From Plasmodiophora brassicae (lineage: Eukaryota; Endomyxa: Phytomyxea; Phytomyxea; Plasmodiophorida), in NCBI GenBank assembly GCA_036867785.1, contig CP145412.1, positions 1,240,001 through 1,304,000 on the forward strand: a stretch of 64,000 bases of DNA, given 5' to 3'. A program made the translations under genes and the position numbers. Shown in pieces: positions 24,578 through 36,200 of this stretch (its first letter is position 1; each line of letters starts with the position of its first letter). The notes beneath the pieces are model-generated. The model made no database searches. It worked only from the letters and a program-made list of their open reading frames with translations, and was not told the DNA's origin.

Positions 24578-25066
24578 CTATCGGAGGGGTGGCGGCGCGC
24601 TCAACGCAATCTGACGAAGGCGTTTCTGTCGAGAGGCGCCCGGCGACGATTTCGCCCAGGATGGCGCCGATGCCGCTGACGAGATCACGGGCGGCGGCAG
24701 CAGGTCAACCTCCTGCCTGGGTGCGTGTTTCAATCGCTGCAGCGGGCGTGATGATCTCGCGCGGATCAGCGGCGCGTTCTGGCGCTCGCGAACTTGATGC
24801 GTCCGTTGCAGGGCCGCCTGGCGCGCCTCCAGGCGGCGTCTTTCGACGGCTTCGTCCACCGGTGGCACGCCCTCACGATCGGAAACGGCGTCGTCGGCAG
24901 CAAGGCGCGCGGCGAACGGGACATCGGAATCCGACCCGTCGTCATCCGACGACACCAGGCTGACAGCAGGCGGCACTGACGATTGCACCGCCGCCGGGAC
25001 TGTCGCCACCGTCGCGTCGCCCGTCTCGTCACCAGACGATGGATACGTCAGATCGAGCACCTCCAT
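24578..25066 (-). CDS. Small acidic/basic protein with SUMO-interaction-like motifs
   Basis: One exon, 162 residues. The first residues read MEVLDLTYPSSGDE, resembling SUMO-interacting motifs of the form hydrophobic-hydrophobic-Asp-Leu-Thr followed by acidic serines (as in PIAS proteins). A second similar patch, AVSLVSSDDDGSDSD, lies near residue 35. A charged helix follows (EAVERRRLEARQAALQRTHQ), then a basic, Pro/Ser/Ala-rich tail. No folded domain is apparent. The motif reading is inference; coding status rests on the ATG, frame length and composition. It sits about 100 bases from the start of the poly-Gln gene on the same strand. Confidence 0.5.
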   Translation of the reverse strand: MEVLDLTYPSSGDETGDATVATVPAAVQSSVPPAVSLVSSDDDGSDSDVPFAARLAADDAVSDREGVPPVDEAVERRRLEARQAALQRTHQVRERQNAPLIRARSSRPLQRLKHAPRQEVDLLPPPVISSAASAPSWAKSSPGASRQKRLRQIALSAPPPLR

Positions 25067-25583
25067 GGTTGGAACCTGCCGACGTGGAGGCGAGCACAGC
25101 CAGCAGGCGCTGTCCCGCGACGACGCAGCACAGCGTCGTTGTCACGCACCCTTGCCGAATGTCCCCCCGTTTTACTGCCATCTGCAACGGCGTCGATTCC
25201 AGCGACGTTTAACTATACAGTATACCCGCTCGCCTCGGGCTGGGACCCGAACAGTGTCGCATATGACCGCATGGCGCATCTGGTGTGCCCCGTCATGTGA
25301 CCCGACGTTACCCGCCGGTGTCATGTCCCCCATGGTGGGAGATCCTACGAAACGTCCACATGGCGTCCAACGTCGTATGCGACATAATGTCGCATTCCCA
25401 GGACGGTTCCTGTGGTTTGCACTGTAGAAATCGCCGAGTCACGGACCAAGACGGGGATAAGGGGTCGCGTGGCAGAATCAAGGAGGTGGCGGAAGCCCTC
25501 GAGCAGGCGGTTTTCACGGGCACGTTGGAAGCAGATGGTGCCTCGGAATGAAGAAAGCAGATGAAAACGGTGGCCTCCATTGG
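25067..25583. other. Gene-free stretch upstream of the SIM-like gene
   Basis: About 515 bases. A minus-strand frame of 117 codons overlaps the tandem duplication at its 5' end and has no recognisable content. Presumed promoter and spacer. No RNA gene seen apart from the tRNA farther right. Confidence 0.5.
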
Positions 25584-25685
25584 CGGTTGTATTGTCGGTG
25601 AAACAAACAACCGAGCAGCATCTAAGCTAAGCGTCGGTTGTATTGTCGGTGAAACAAACAACCGAGCAGCATCTAAGCTAAGCGT
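25584..25685. repeat. Perfect 51-bp tandem duplication
   Basis: Two abutting identical 51-base units (25584-25634 and 25635-25685), each starting cggttgtattgtcggtg. Each unit contains an internal inverted pair (cggttgt ... acaaccg) that could form a stem. It lies on the 3' side of the tRNA-Glu gene, 140 bases away. Perfect identity suggests a recent event. Confidence 0.9.
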
Positions 25686-25824
25686 TCCAGAGGTAACGAG
25701 CGGTTGAGACGTCGCCGCTCCTCACGAAATCGAACACGAATCGATGAATGTTCACACTCATCGATTCGATCAGTGATCGTGTTCTTGGTTCCGCACGACG
25801 GACAAAAGGTTGGAAAACAGCAGC

Positions 25825-25896
25825 TTCGGTACTGGGACTTGAACCCAGGTCTCCCGGGTGAGAGCCGGGTACACTGACCACCTATGCGATACCGAA
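25825..25896 (-). tRNA. tRNA-Glu (anticodon CTC)
   Basis: 72 bases folding as a full cloverleaf on the minus strand. The acceptor stem TTCGGTA/TACCGAA is perfect over seven pairs. The D arm is GCAT/GTGT with loop AGGTGGTCA. The anticodon arm is CCCGG-CTCTCAC-CCGGG, placing CTC at the anticodon, and the T arm is CTGGG-TTCAAGT-CCCAG. No intron and no encoded CCA, as in eukaryotes. A TTTT run follows within about 12 bases on the transcribed strand, a likely Pol III terminator. Confidence 0.95.
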
Positions 25897-26044
25897 CATT
25901 TCGCTGCACCGACTGCCGTGTTACACCATCACAAACCATATGCTGAAAGGAAAATGTTCACGCGGAAGTCCCGTGCTCTTGGGGCGCACGACTAACGTAC
26001 GTGGAAATTGCAAATACATGACCCGAACAGATGCAGTTAATATA

Positions 26045-27497
26045 TTATAGATCGTCGTCGTCGTCCAACGGGACATCCATCATCTCCATGACAACCTGTT
26101 TTGTAACTCGTGTATCTTCAACAACAACGGCCCGCCCTGCAGTAATGTTGTCAGCATAGGCGTCCGAACACATAACACAGCGTGCGGCGAACCTTCGGTT
26201 GACAGCATGACAATGCCCGTGAACGTTACCAAGAGAGCAATGACAAACGCAATAGACTGAAACATTGAGAACGCGGCCAGTTCTACAAAAGCATCAGCGC
26301 CAATCCATACCACCGTATCTTAGGGCCAAGGTCGGCATACCTTGGAAGAATATCCCTCCGCCAATGATATTGAACAATTCGAGCGTGATGACGAAGAGTG
26401 GGATCACGAGAAGCTGGTCGAACCTCTGCATCCCAATGTTGAGGAAGTAGATTTGTGTGACACCGAAAACAGGAACGGCGGCCAGTAACATGTAGGTCTC
26501 AACGTGCGTGAACGCGGGGTACCCGTTGACGCTAGCCTTAACTAGCTCAATCGCGCATTTCGCGAAAAGCGTTGTACACGACGCGATTCCAGCAGCAAAT
26601 ACTGGGTACGCTGCCATATTCGCGTGTCGGGAAAGGAGCCCACGGGCGGTTTGGTGGCAGCCTATGGACGACTGCAAACGATTGACAAGAGGCTGGTCGT
26701 CCGCGCTGTCTTGGTTTCTAACGGACTGGCTAAAACGGTGTCGGGTATTCGCGACTTGCTCTTCCGCTACTGCCTGCTCGGTCGAAGGTTGCAGATCGGC
26801 GGCACGGTTAGACGTTTCTTGGCGAATGATGACGCCCAACGAGATCTTACCAACGATGCGGGTCAGCAATGGACACGGATCCCTAAATTGCCTCGCGTAC
26901 CATAATAGCGAGGAAGCAGAACAAATAAACGAGGAACCCAGTCGACAGAAAATGATGCCGCAGGTCATCGACCAGGGTGATGCCCGGTTCGGGAGCGCGG
27001 CTGCCTGTCAGCAGTTTAACGAAGCACGAAGGATTAACCCAGTGAATCGGACCGTTTACCTGAGGCAATAGAAAGGAACGATCCCATCATAATAATACCT
27101 GTAGCAATGCAAATCCGGGTGGTGATTTGCTCGCCTAGGAACAGGACCGAATTGACGGCATTGTAGACGAGGCCGAGCGGTGAGACAACGGCCAGCATGG
27201 ATTGCGGTGCTATTCATTCCAAACGTTAGCGAGATAAGCCTTTGCAGAGGTACTGGAAAGGGCCATCTACCTACCTAGACCAAGTCCGAGCGCGTTCATG
27301 ACGGAACCGGTTAAATACAGGGCCACGCCCGCCAGCCAGCGCCGTTGCGTCCAGTAGCGACCGCGGGCGTCCTCCGCCTGCAGATGCAGATGCGACATCT
27401 TCTGCAGGCACACGCCAAAGTTGTCGAGCAGGCCGCCCAAGATCGCGCATCCGACGCCAACCATCTCGCTCGCTGGCATACCGCCTGCCATCGTCAT
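26045..27497 (-). CDS. NIPA-like magnesium transporter
   Basis: NIPA proteins are multi-pass membrane proteins of the drug/metabolite transporter superfamily linked to Mg uptake. Six exons: 27497-27275, 27209-27060, 27004-26901, 26845-26341, 26282-26193 and 26136-26045. The introns are 55-65 bases and the exons total 387 residues. Family marks: an N-terminal helix (GVGCAILGGLLDNFGVCLQK), WLAGVALYLTGSVMNALGLGL-APQSMLAVVSPLG, the loop APEPGITLVDDL, and late helices FAAGIASCTTLFAKCAIELVK, YMLLAAVPVFGVTQIYFLN, VIPLFVITLELFNIIGGGIFF and FVIALLVTFTGIVMLS. A hydrophilic insert of about 60 residues (near 167-228, rich in Gln/Ser/Ala) lies between helices. The tail ends PLDDDDDL. Several introns are supported only by frame and family continuity. 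Confidence 0.82.
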
Positions 27498-27862
27498 CGG
27501 AGGTCTCCCAGTCCCACGCAGACCGAACGTCTTCGGAACAGGGGCGCGTGCCTACCCTGCTATCTAGAGCCATGAAACTGATATCTATTCATCTGTGCAA
27601 GATATGATATATAATCCCATTATCGAATGACATTTTTCGTCCACGTGAAGTGCATGAGCTTGGAAGGACGCGATGAGTGACGTGGCAGCGCGAAGGCGAC
27701 AACAGTGCGCGCGGGGCCAGGGGTCCGTGAGCCGTCGACCTCGCGTTGACGCGGCCCTGCCGTCTTGGAGGCCCTCGACGCCGACGAGTATCCGGGACAG
27801 CGACCAGGGTCCAATGTGCTGACCGGTACGGACGAGGCCAACGAGATCCCCCGTCCGCGTTC
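27498..27862. other. Divergent promoter region (NIPA-like / CW protein)
   Basis: 365 bases between the transporter start and the first plausible in-frame ATG of the CW zinc finger gene. An upstream exon of the latter may begin here (for example the ATG at 27673, reading MSDVAARRRQQCARG), but I could not find a convincing junction. Confidence 0.4.
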
Positions 27863-28586
27863 ATGACGTTTCGGAGGCAACGCAGTCGGCCATCGGAACT
27901 GGCAACCGGGATCGTCATCAGGCTGAGAAGGCTGGGCAGGCATGGCGGATGGTCGATCAGGCCTTCGGTGCCGCGACAATTTAATGCAGATCCCGAAGGC
28001 AGCATTGCAGTACCGCCATTTTCCTACACAGATTTGTCTTGCTTGTGCAAGGCCGCCGAATCCGACAAGGTAAACGGGTTGCTGGGATAATCCGGAACCT
28101 GGTGAACTGATGGTGGCGTAGGATACTGAAAACGTCACGGATGCTGTGTATCGGGCGCGGCATCGGCCGCTTGAACTCGAGGAACGCGAGGAGAAACGCC
28201 TTATGGTTCCGGAGGCCTACGAGCGATGGGCGGTCTGCGACGCTCCTGAGTGTCGAAAGTGGAGACGTATTCCGTCCGATGTTCAAATTCAACAGCAAGA
28301 CAAGTTCTACTGTGGTGGACACGACACACCACATCCGGAAGTAAGGCTATGTGTTTATACGTCGTTACTCCTCTTTCCGGAGCTCACTGTGCGATGCCAG
28401 TGTTGCGACATTCCAGACGACTGGCTCGTCGAATGCCTGGGCAAGACGCTGACCCATAGATGCGAATCGATTGGCGTCAGTACTGTAGAGGCGCTTCTGG
28501 ATCATCCCAGGCTGATCAAGCGTTTGAATGATATTGGAATCATCTACGAGCCGAAGACCATGGCATTGCGCACGTACAACGCCTAG
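27863..28586 (+). CDS. CW-type zinc finger protein (5' end uncertain)
   Basis: CW fingers often read methylated histone H3 lysine 4. Supported exons are 28122-28340 and 28401-28586 (intron 60 bases, removed in frame). The core is WAVCDAPECRKWRRIPSD ... FYCGGH, then the fourth ligand region in ECCDIPDDW, which forms only after splicing. Cys spacing fits CW, although the first pair is spread (CDAPEC). The rest is helical (VEALLDHPRLIKRLNDIGI). A 52-base intron (28070-28121) joins an upstream exon that I extend to the ATG at 27863; that exon is Arg-rich and its frame is doubtful, since another frame there (LMQIPKAALQYRHF) also looks protein-like. Convergent with fructose bisphosphatase, gap about 230 bases. 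Confidence 0.65.
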
Positions 28587-28815
28587 CGGTCAATTCCTGT
28601 ATCGACACAAGAAAGCGGTGAGCGAGTGATTCTGCATGTATAGACTACCTACCTACCTAGGCGTCATCGCATGTATAGCGGATATATTTTTGCATTCTAT
28701 TCTACACGGCCATGCACGTGGCATGTTATTGTACTATCACATGAACAGGACGTTACGACCATGTGTAAAATGGTATAAACGAATCGTGTAATCGGTAAGC
28801 GACAGAATGCGTCAG

Positions 28816-29878
28816 TTAGGCAGCAGCTTTGTACAGGCGTTCGATCTCGTCGACGTCCTCGCGACTGCCGAGGAAGACAGGACGCGGCTCGTGTAAGGAC
28901 TTCGGAACAATATCAAGCAAGTTCTCTTTGCCCGTACTGCCCTTTCCACCCGCCTGCTGCATTATGAACGCCATCGGCGCGCCTTCATATAGCAGCCGCA
29001 GTTTCCCTTTCGAACTCTAGCATAAAAATATTAACCATCCAAAGAACGTTTGCATTGGTAGGCTTGTACAGTACCGTTTTACTCCCAGGGTACATGAAGA
29101 TGCCCCCGTAGAGCAACGTGCGATGGACATCGGCGACCATGCTGCCAATGTATCGCAGCGATTTCGCTTTTCGACCACCAGAACTGCTCTTGCACATTGC
29201 AACGTACTTCGAGGTTGGGCCATCCCACGTCTCAGAGTTACCCTCGTTAATCGAGTAGATGCTGCCTTTGGCCGGGATACGAATATCTTTGTGCGTGAGG
29301 ATGAACTCTCCCAGAGAAGGATCCAGCGTGAACCCGTTGACGCCATTCCCCGTCGACAGAACCATCATCGTCGCGGCACCGTATACTGCATATCCAGCTG
29401 CGATAAGCTTGGAGCCAGGTTGAAGCACGTTCTCGAGCTTCTGGGTGTTGTCGGGGTCGGGGTTCATCCAAATGCCAAAGATTGTGCCAATAGAGACGTT
29501 GGCATCAATATTGGAAGATCCATCCAGAGGGTCGAACGCAACGAAATACTTCCCAGTTGCGGTGTTGTTGTAGATGGGCGTGTCGTTCTCCTCGGATACC
29601 ATGATCGATACGCGGTTCGAGAACGTAAGTGCATTAATGAAGCTGTCGTTCGAGAAGACGTCCAGTTTCTTGACGGTATCACCCGACGTGTTCGTCGATC
29701 CATCCAACCCATACAGCTTGAAGATGCCGGCCTTCGAGCATGCGTTCGAAATCACCTTGCAGGCAAGCTGGATCGACGACAGCAGAATGGTGAAATCGCC
29801 ACTGGCTTCCGGGTGAGCGTGCTGCTCCGTCAAGATGAATCTCGACAACGTCACCGGGTTGCGATGCTCGTCCGCCAT
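28816..29878 (-). CDS. FBP1: Fructose-1,6-bisphosphatase
   Basis: Hydrolyses fructose-1,6-bisphosphate in gluconeogenesis. Exon 1 is 29878-29083 and exon 2 29006-28816 (intron 76 bases), 328 residues, the usual length. Motifs: [24 protein letters not shown], the metal site [63 protein letters not shown] and [20 protein letters not shown]. The splice places MYPG directly before RKLRLLYE, omitting two or three residues usual in this loop, so the exact donor may differ. It looks like the cytosolic type, with no targeting peptide visible. Confidence 0.95.
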
Positions 29879-30210
29879 CGCTCGGTCCTGATTCGTGAAC
29901 TACTTATCGCACACCTCGACAACCGAAATGGCAAAAACGAACCGGAAAACGACGAACCGGCGCCTTCACTTCAGCGTTCAGACGTGCGCGGAGGCCACTT
30001 GTGGACGACGGAATTTCCATCTGTGTGCACTGTGCAGCTCCCCGTCTTCTCTCACATGCGATATACTGTACGGAGCATGGAACGATCGCATCTCGCCACT
30101 GCCTGGGACCGTCTGCCGGATGAGTCCAAGTGCATGGGTCCACAGCCCACACAGTACGACGTCGGTTATTGCTGGTGCGACATGGTCGGCGAGTGAATTC
30201 TCTTCGCGGG
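29879..30210. other. Divergent promoter region (FBPase / DUF3638 giant 1)
   Basis: 332 bases between two divergent start codons. A + strand frame continues from the antisense of FBPase into this gap, with no recognisable content. No repeat seen. Confidence 0.5.
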
Positions 30211-33200
30211 ATGGTGGACGCAAAGGCGGGGACGGTGTGTACCGCCGACTGGTCCAGCGAGACAGTCCGCGGCCAGTTTCTCGACGTATTCGTGGACGAA
30301 TCAGACGCCAATGATTTTGCTACCTGCTTTCGGGACATAAGCAGTGTGCTTCAAGTGATTCTTGGAAACCGTCAATGGACTGCAAGATTCGGCCCAGCAG
30401 ACCTTCTTGCTTTATCGACATTCGCGAAGGCGTTCGAGGAATCGGCACAGGTGTGTACCAAGCTCTCATCGCTGCGTACTGTCCCTGTTAATTTCGCGAA
30501 TTTCTCTGATGTCCTTGGTGAGCTGCAAGACCGGCTAGGCCGTCTTGATGTAAACTCGTGCCTGGCCTTTGAGGGCGGCCTACTCAGTGCAGATGGCACG
30601 CGCACGCCAATGGTGTACATCTTCTTCCGACGCGAGTCGACGTTTACGCTTGCCATTTGTAATACGACGTTCGGTGCGGCCAAGTACCATCCGTCAAGGG
30701 GAGAGAATGGCGGAAAGACTCGGGTTATGCAGACGATTTTGGTTGACGAAATTCCGCTGGCCACCATCTGCCAAGAATCAGCCGGCTTGTTCGCGTTGCT
30801 GCGAATGTTCATCGTTCGGTGCAAGGAGAACACGCTGGATATGCTGTACGAGGTACGTTAATGAGGTGAATGGGGTATCTTGGTGGAAGTCAGTAACAGT
30901 GGCTTAGGTGATCGTGCCATACCTGTGCGGCCGCCCTGTGAAGCATCTCCGGGCGAGACAACCTCTTCGACATTTCAGGACGCCTCAGCGCTCTAACACA
31001 GCTTACCGATCAGTCCGGGAGGCGCTTTTGGCAGGCCTCATCCTTCATGGATTTAATGCGCAGCACGTCAAATACCTCACGTTTCTTATTCGCCTGGCAG
31101 TTCTTCAGTCCATTACGGGCCCCGCGCCAAGCTCTGTTGCCTCACTTGTTGCCCAAGAAATGGCATCCTGCGCCTCGAAACGCGTAGCCGCGTCTCTTCT
31201 TACTGATCAGATGATTGCCGATGTTGCAGCCCTTTTGAGGGAGATCATGCCTGCGAAGGCAACTTCCGTTCCATCTATCAAGTTCCCAGAACGAGAGACT
31301 GTGCGGTGGATGCCGCTTCCGAGTTGCGATGCTCTTGCCGCGCGATTCCAAATGGAGGATCGCTATCTGGCTAAGGAACGTCCTTCAATTCCGCCTCCCA
31401 AGCCTGTGATCTGTTCATATGCAGAGTTGCATGACTGTGCATTCGTTGGCTCCGATACCACGTCCAACCGTTTGACCCGATTGGTCCCAATTGCGCGAAG
31501 AATCGTGCAGAGTTCTGACCGCCTCCACCTGATGATGCTCACAGACATTGTTGAGCAATTCACATTGCGGTTAGAATTGCCGTTTACTATCGAAATACCT
31601 TCAACGATGCTGTCGACAGCTGACGCATTATTCGACCTTGCTGAAGTGTATCTATCGGCGTCACTAGCTCAACAGTCGACCGACGAGCAATTGCAGAGAA
31701 TGACGATCACACTGGCCATGCTTGCAGCGGCTTTCGATTCGGTTCTTGTCTCGATCCCCGGGGAAGATGTCCCACCAGTGACATCCGCGTTATCCCAGTT
31801 CGTCTTTGGTCTCGGTAATGGGACTGGCGAATCATTGGAAAGGTTAACCAGAGAATCGGCCTTTCCTCTGGAGCCTGCCTTTTCTCGAGCAAGAACACGC
31901 ATCCTGACGTACTTCTCGAACGTCCCGCCAACACGTCAATCGTTTCAGGTTCACCCTCCCGATGGCATCCTGGATGACGGTCACATTTCTCTCGTTCAGT
32001 TTCTGAAGAAGGCAATGGAAGCAGGGCATTTGGCCAAAGGGCGCTTTGTGCGTTTGTCATTTGATGAGGTCGTTCAGAATCTGCCGACCATGTCGAGTCT
32101 CGTGCCTCGCCTCCATCAGTACTTGGCAATGGCCGCGTTCATAGCAATTGTATTAGACAATTCCAGAGCCCGGGTTGGACCTGGTTACTATGCGATTGGA
32201 CAAGGATTGTTCTTACCGGATCTCACCATCCAGCGTGATGCCACAGGCGTGCCTAGAATGCAAATTGCAATGCTGAACAGGACACGTCTACGGTTTGTCT
32301 CCTCTAAGCCTCGTGCTTTCTTGCCAGAGAGCGAACTTCGTATGCACTTGTCCGCTCAGGAATCGTATTCGCTCTATCGGATCCTCCTCCAAGCGGAAGG
32401 GAGTTTACGAATCAATCTCCTTATGGATTTCGTTCGCAACGGGCGGTGGCATTTAATGCACGATGCTGCCTGGTTCCAGCAACTATTCCGTCACACGCTA
32501 TTCCGATGTGGTTTGCCCGGCGAGAAACCCGTTATTGCAGAGGTTCCATCCCCGACATCGCCTTTCAACAATAACGCCCTCGAGACACATCCGCATCCGG
32601 GGACGATTGTTGAATTCGTCCTGGACGCTATCCTTGTGCAGACGAACAGTTGCGAAGGGTCTTTAACTGACTCTCTCCGATTTATCATCGAGCTGGCAAT
32701 TGCAATGCTGTCGCATGGCGTTGATGACACGAAGCAACGGTTGAAAGCGTTCTTAGCAGACGACGTTATAAGGCGATGCGTTGGGTGGCGAAATGAAGCA
32801 CTATCAATGCGGGACCCCGAACGACTCGTCGAAGTATTCAGCCTTGAGATACGTCTTGGGGAGCTCCTGACGGATCGAGGTTTGTAATTTTCATTATTGT
32901 CACATTTGAAGCTGAGAATGTAATTGATTAGGAGCTCCTTCTGTTGATGCACTCGTCTCGCTTGCTGCTCCGATTGCGTTTATCAAAGCGTGGTCGCTAC
33001 TATGCTCAACCAAGACCGCGTCGCATATATTAGCCTGCAGACGAGGCATTCAAGTCAGAAACAGCGTCAGCCAGACTCTGCAAGAGCATCCTGAGTGGTC
33101 GAATGCTGTTCTTGACGGCATCTTTGATGTTGTCTCTCTTAGTCAAGCCCCTCTGGTATCAGGTCCATGGGTGGCCGACAAATCCGTCTATACGCGCGGT

Positions 33201-36200
33201 TCCGTTGCTTTCGACATTCAATCGTTATCGTTTACGTTCAGCGGTAACGACCAGCATATTGGACGCGTCGTGCCGCTTCCCGATTCCATTAAGCTTAACC
33301 CTGATGTCGCAAGACAGATCCCATCACAAGCTCGATTCGGAACTTGCGTCCGAGAGGGGTTGTGGAGGATCGCTGACTGCGACCTTGAAGTTCATCTTAG
33401 TCCTGCATTCAACGATACGCTTCTTGGTGAACTATTCCGTCGTCCATTGTCGTCATGCACGGAGGATGAGCGTTGGATTGCTGATGTTCTCGGTGGTATG
33501 CAGCACGCTTCGATGTTCTTGAGAACAACACCTATTCCGTTGCCCACTCTCGCACGGGCTTGGGTGCTTGACACTTCAGCGAACGTTATGCTGCTCGTCC
33601 ATCGGGGTGCTGGTATTGTCAGGACTTTCGACATGTCTCCTCCTGCTTGCATTATTGTTCGTGCCCAAAAGGATGTTTACGTGTCTAGGAACACCATGTT
33701 GTCTTTCGCAGATATTCCACGCATGCTTGTGGCTGACGCCGAATCGATGTGGCGACCCATGAATAGTCTATCAGTTGATGTTGCACCTGGTATCCGTTTG
33801 GCCTTAAGAAAAGTCATTCCCGACCCGGAATCTGAAGAAGTGACGACGGGTAAGAAACCCGGAGCGAAGGCATCTGCGAAAGCGCCTGCTCCAACGCCTA
33901 AGCCTGCCCCAGGGTAAGCGTAGAAGGATTGCAGCGTGGAGCTAGGTTGCTTAATATAGTCTATTAGCAAATCCACATCGACCGACCCGCCACCTTCCGA
34001 TGCCGATCCAGCACTACAGGAACAGATGAGGTGGGTGGATCAAGTCAAAGCTGAGGGTATTCTTGTAGGGTGGTCGGCCATTATCACGAAGGCTGCTAGC
34101 GAGACGACTGCGCTTCGACTATGCGGGACATGTTCAGACTCCACTGCTGAGGACGCTGTTAATATCCTTGTCGATAGCAATGATGGTTCGTCGCCGTTCA
34201 CGCGGGCCCTGTTGTGGACGCAGGCAATGGACACAGACCCGGAACCCGGCACCCCTGTCCGCTTATCAAGTATTGGCACACCATCTGGCGTGTGCGCTGC
34301 TATTGAACCTGACCGGACAATTTCTGTTCTCGTGGATGGTTCCACATATACTGTCGAACAACCGGAAGGGTTTCCAGCTGCTCTCGACATCACTCAGTCC
34401 CTGCCGAGGCACATCGTTGTTCGTCATAGGTCCACCTTAGAGTTGGGGATTCTCTTCATTCGCAAAGGTCTGGTGGTCCCTCTTCATCAGTCTCGGGTGA
34501 TGCTCGACTACCACAAAATGACAATAGAGCAGCTGCTATGGATGTCGCTGTTCATGGCCCGAGTTCATCGGTTTGCCGATGCTTCTTCATTGGTCGATGC
34601 GGTCGGCTACGAAATCGGCGACAGTCTCAGCGATCACGTTCGGGAAGTCGTTTTGGAATGGCTGTCGGACGTATCTCCACACCCAGCTGCCCGATCCCTA
34701 CGTTTAGCAATACTGGCCCGATTCCCCAATGTCATGCCACCTGACACGGGATCAAAGCTTCGCCGTGACTTTGAGGCATACATGTTCAGGGTGACATCAT
34801 TGCCGGAAGGGCTGCGTTTGACCGGTAGTGACCTGGCCTCGCTTTCCAAAGTACTTCACTTAACAGATGGCCTGGCGCAAATCGGTACTTCCTCGTCCTT
34901 TCTTTCCTGTTGTGATCTCACGCGTATTCCAGATTTGACAGTGGGCGGTGCGCACGACAACTGGGATGCTGTCAGGAAGACCGTGCTAAGCTCGCCGCGT
35001 TCCATGCATGCTCGTCGTTGGGGTCTTCAACTGGACGATGGGATATGGTCTGACTACCGTAGTAGTCTCGCAGATGGTGATGCTCTAGCACTTTGTGATC
35101 AGCTTTGGTCACGCGCAACGATTAACTGTGGAGGATTCGCTGTTCTTTACCAGCTTCTGTCGGGAGCGATCGACCTCAAGATAAGGAATCGCACAACTTC
35201 TACTAGCTTATCGGCAATAGTTTCCCGTATTCTTCTTCATAAGAGAGTGGGGCTGCTGCAAACGACGTTCCCAATGGGTGCGCCCTATTGGCCTGCTGGT
35301 TGGTATCTCGCTTAACGTTGAATTTCATATCGAAGGTTAAATGGATTTCATTGCAGAATACCTGGGGCCGTTTTGCGCACTGCACTGCTTGCTTACTATG
35401 CCCGATGATCTTGAGGACGAGTCTGCACCAGAATCAGCTCAAGGTTCAGCCGGTCGGCAACGTCGGTTTGCTCATGTGGTTTTGAACGATCAGCACCGCA
35501 CCCTTCGCGATTTCATCACCGCCATTCGATTTCCATCTCTGCCGCGAGGTTAGGAGTTTCCTACTGAATTCGACCCATTGGTCGGACTAATCATTCGTAG
35601 ATGGGCAAGGGCGCTTTGTCACATCCTCGTCATCATCGTGGATTCCATGGACACGATTTGTAAGGCAGGACAGTATGCCAACCTTATTAAGTTCCTAACT
35701 TTGGCTTACAAGGCGGACACCCTTATGGATATCTGTGATATGTTACGTGAGAGGAGGGTCGAGGGCGACGCTGACGTCGTGGTAGATGAGCCATCCTTGT
35801 TTAACGACAGCCCAGAGGTCAGGGCGGCCGAAATGCTTTCTTGCTAACTGATACTGACATGGATTCAGGAACTCGCATCGATACCGCTACCTGTTGTAGG
35901 TAGCGGTCAGAGATGGATATGTGCTGACATTGGTTCTCCAGCCAGAACTTTACTGGCTTATAACTCGACGAAGGATGAGCTGGAGCTTCCCGGGTCGGCA
36001 AACTCGTTAACACTTGGAGATAATCTGTACCAGCTACTTGCCCTAAACTGGGTTCTGAAACAACCTGACGTGCAACCCACTGCAGCAACGTCCTACGTCC
36101 ATGTCCTGGAGGATATCCGCGGTGTGGCTCCTGCAACAGAGGCCGGGAGACACGCGATCGAATCTTTGCTCGCCGAGGTCGAGCAATCCCAAACTGTGAA

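Noticed and set aside
25308-25661. 117-codon minus-strand frame
   Set aside because: Its repeated FVSPTIQP-type start is just the 51-bp duplication read in frame; no other support.
25584-25685. CRISPR-like or tRNA-derived array
   Set aside because: Only two directly abutting copies with no spacers, in a eukaryotic setting; a simple tandem duplication explains it.
35341-35553. Separate small gene starting at the ATG at 35341
   Set aside because: The ATG lies inside a well-formed 58-base intron of the DUF3638 giant, and the following codons continue that protein's frame.
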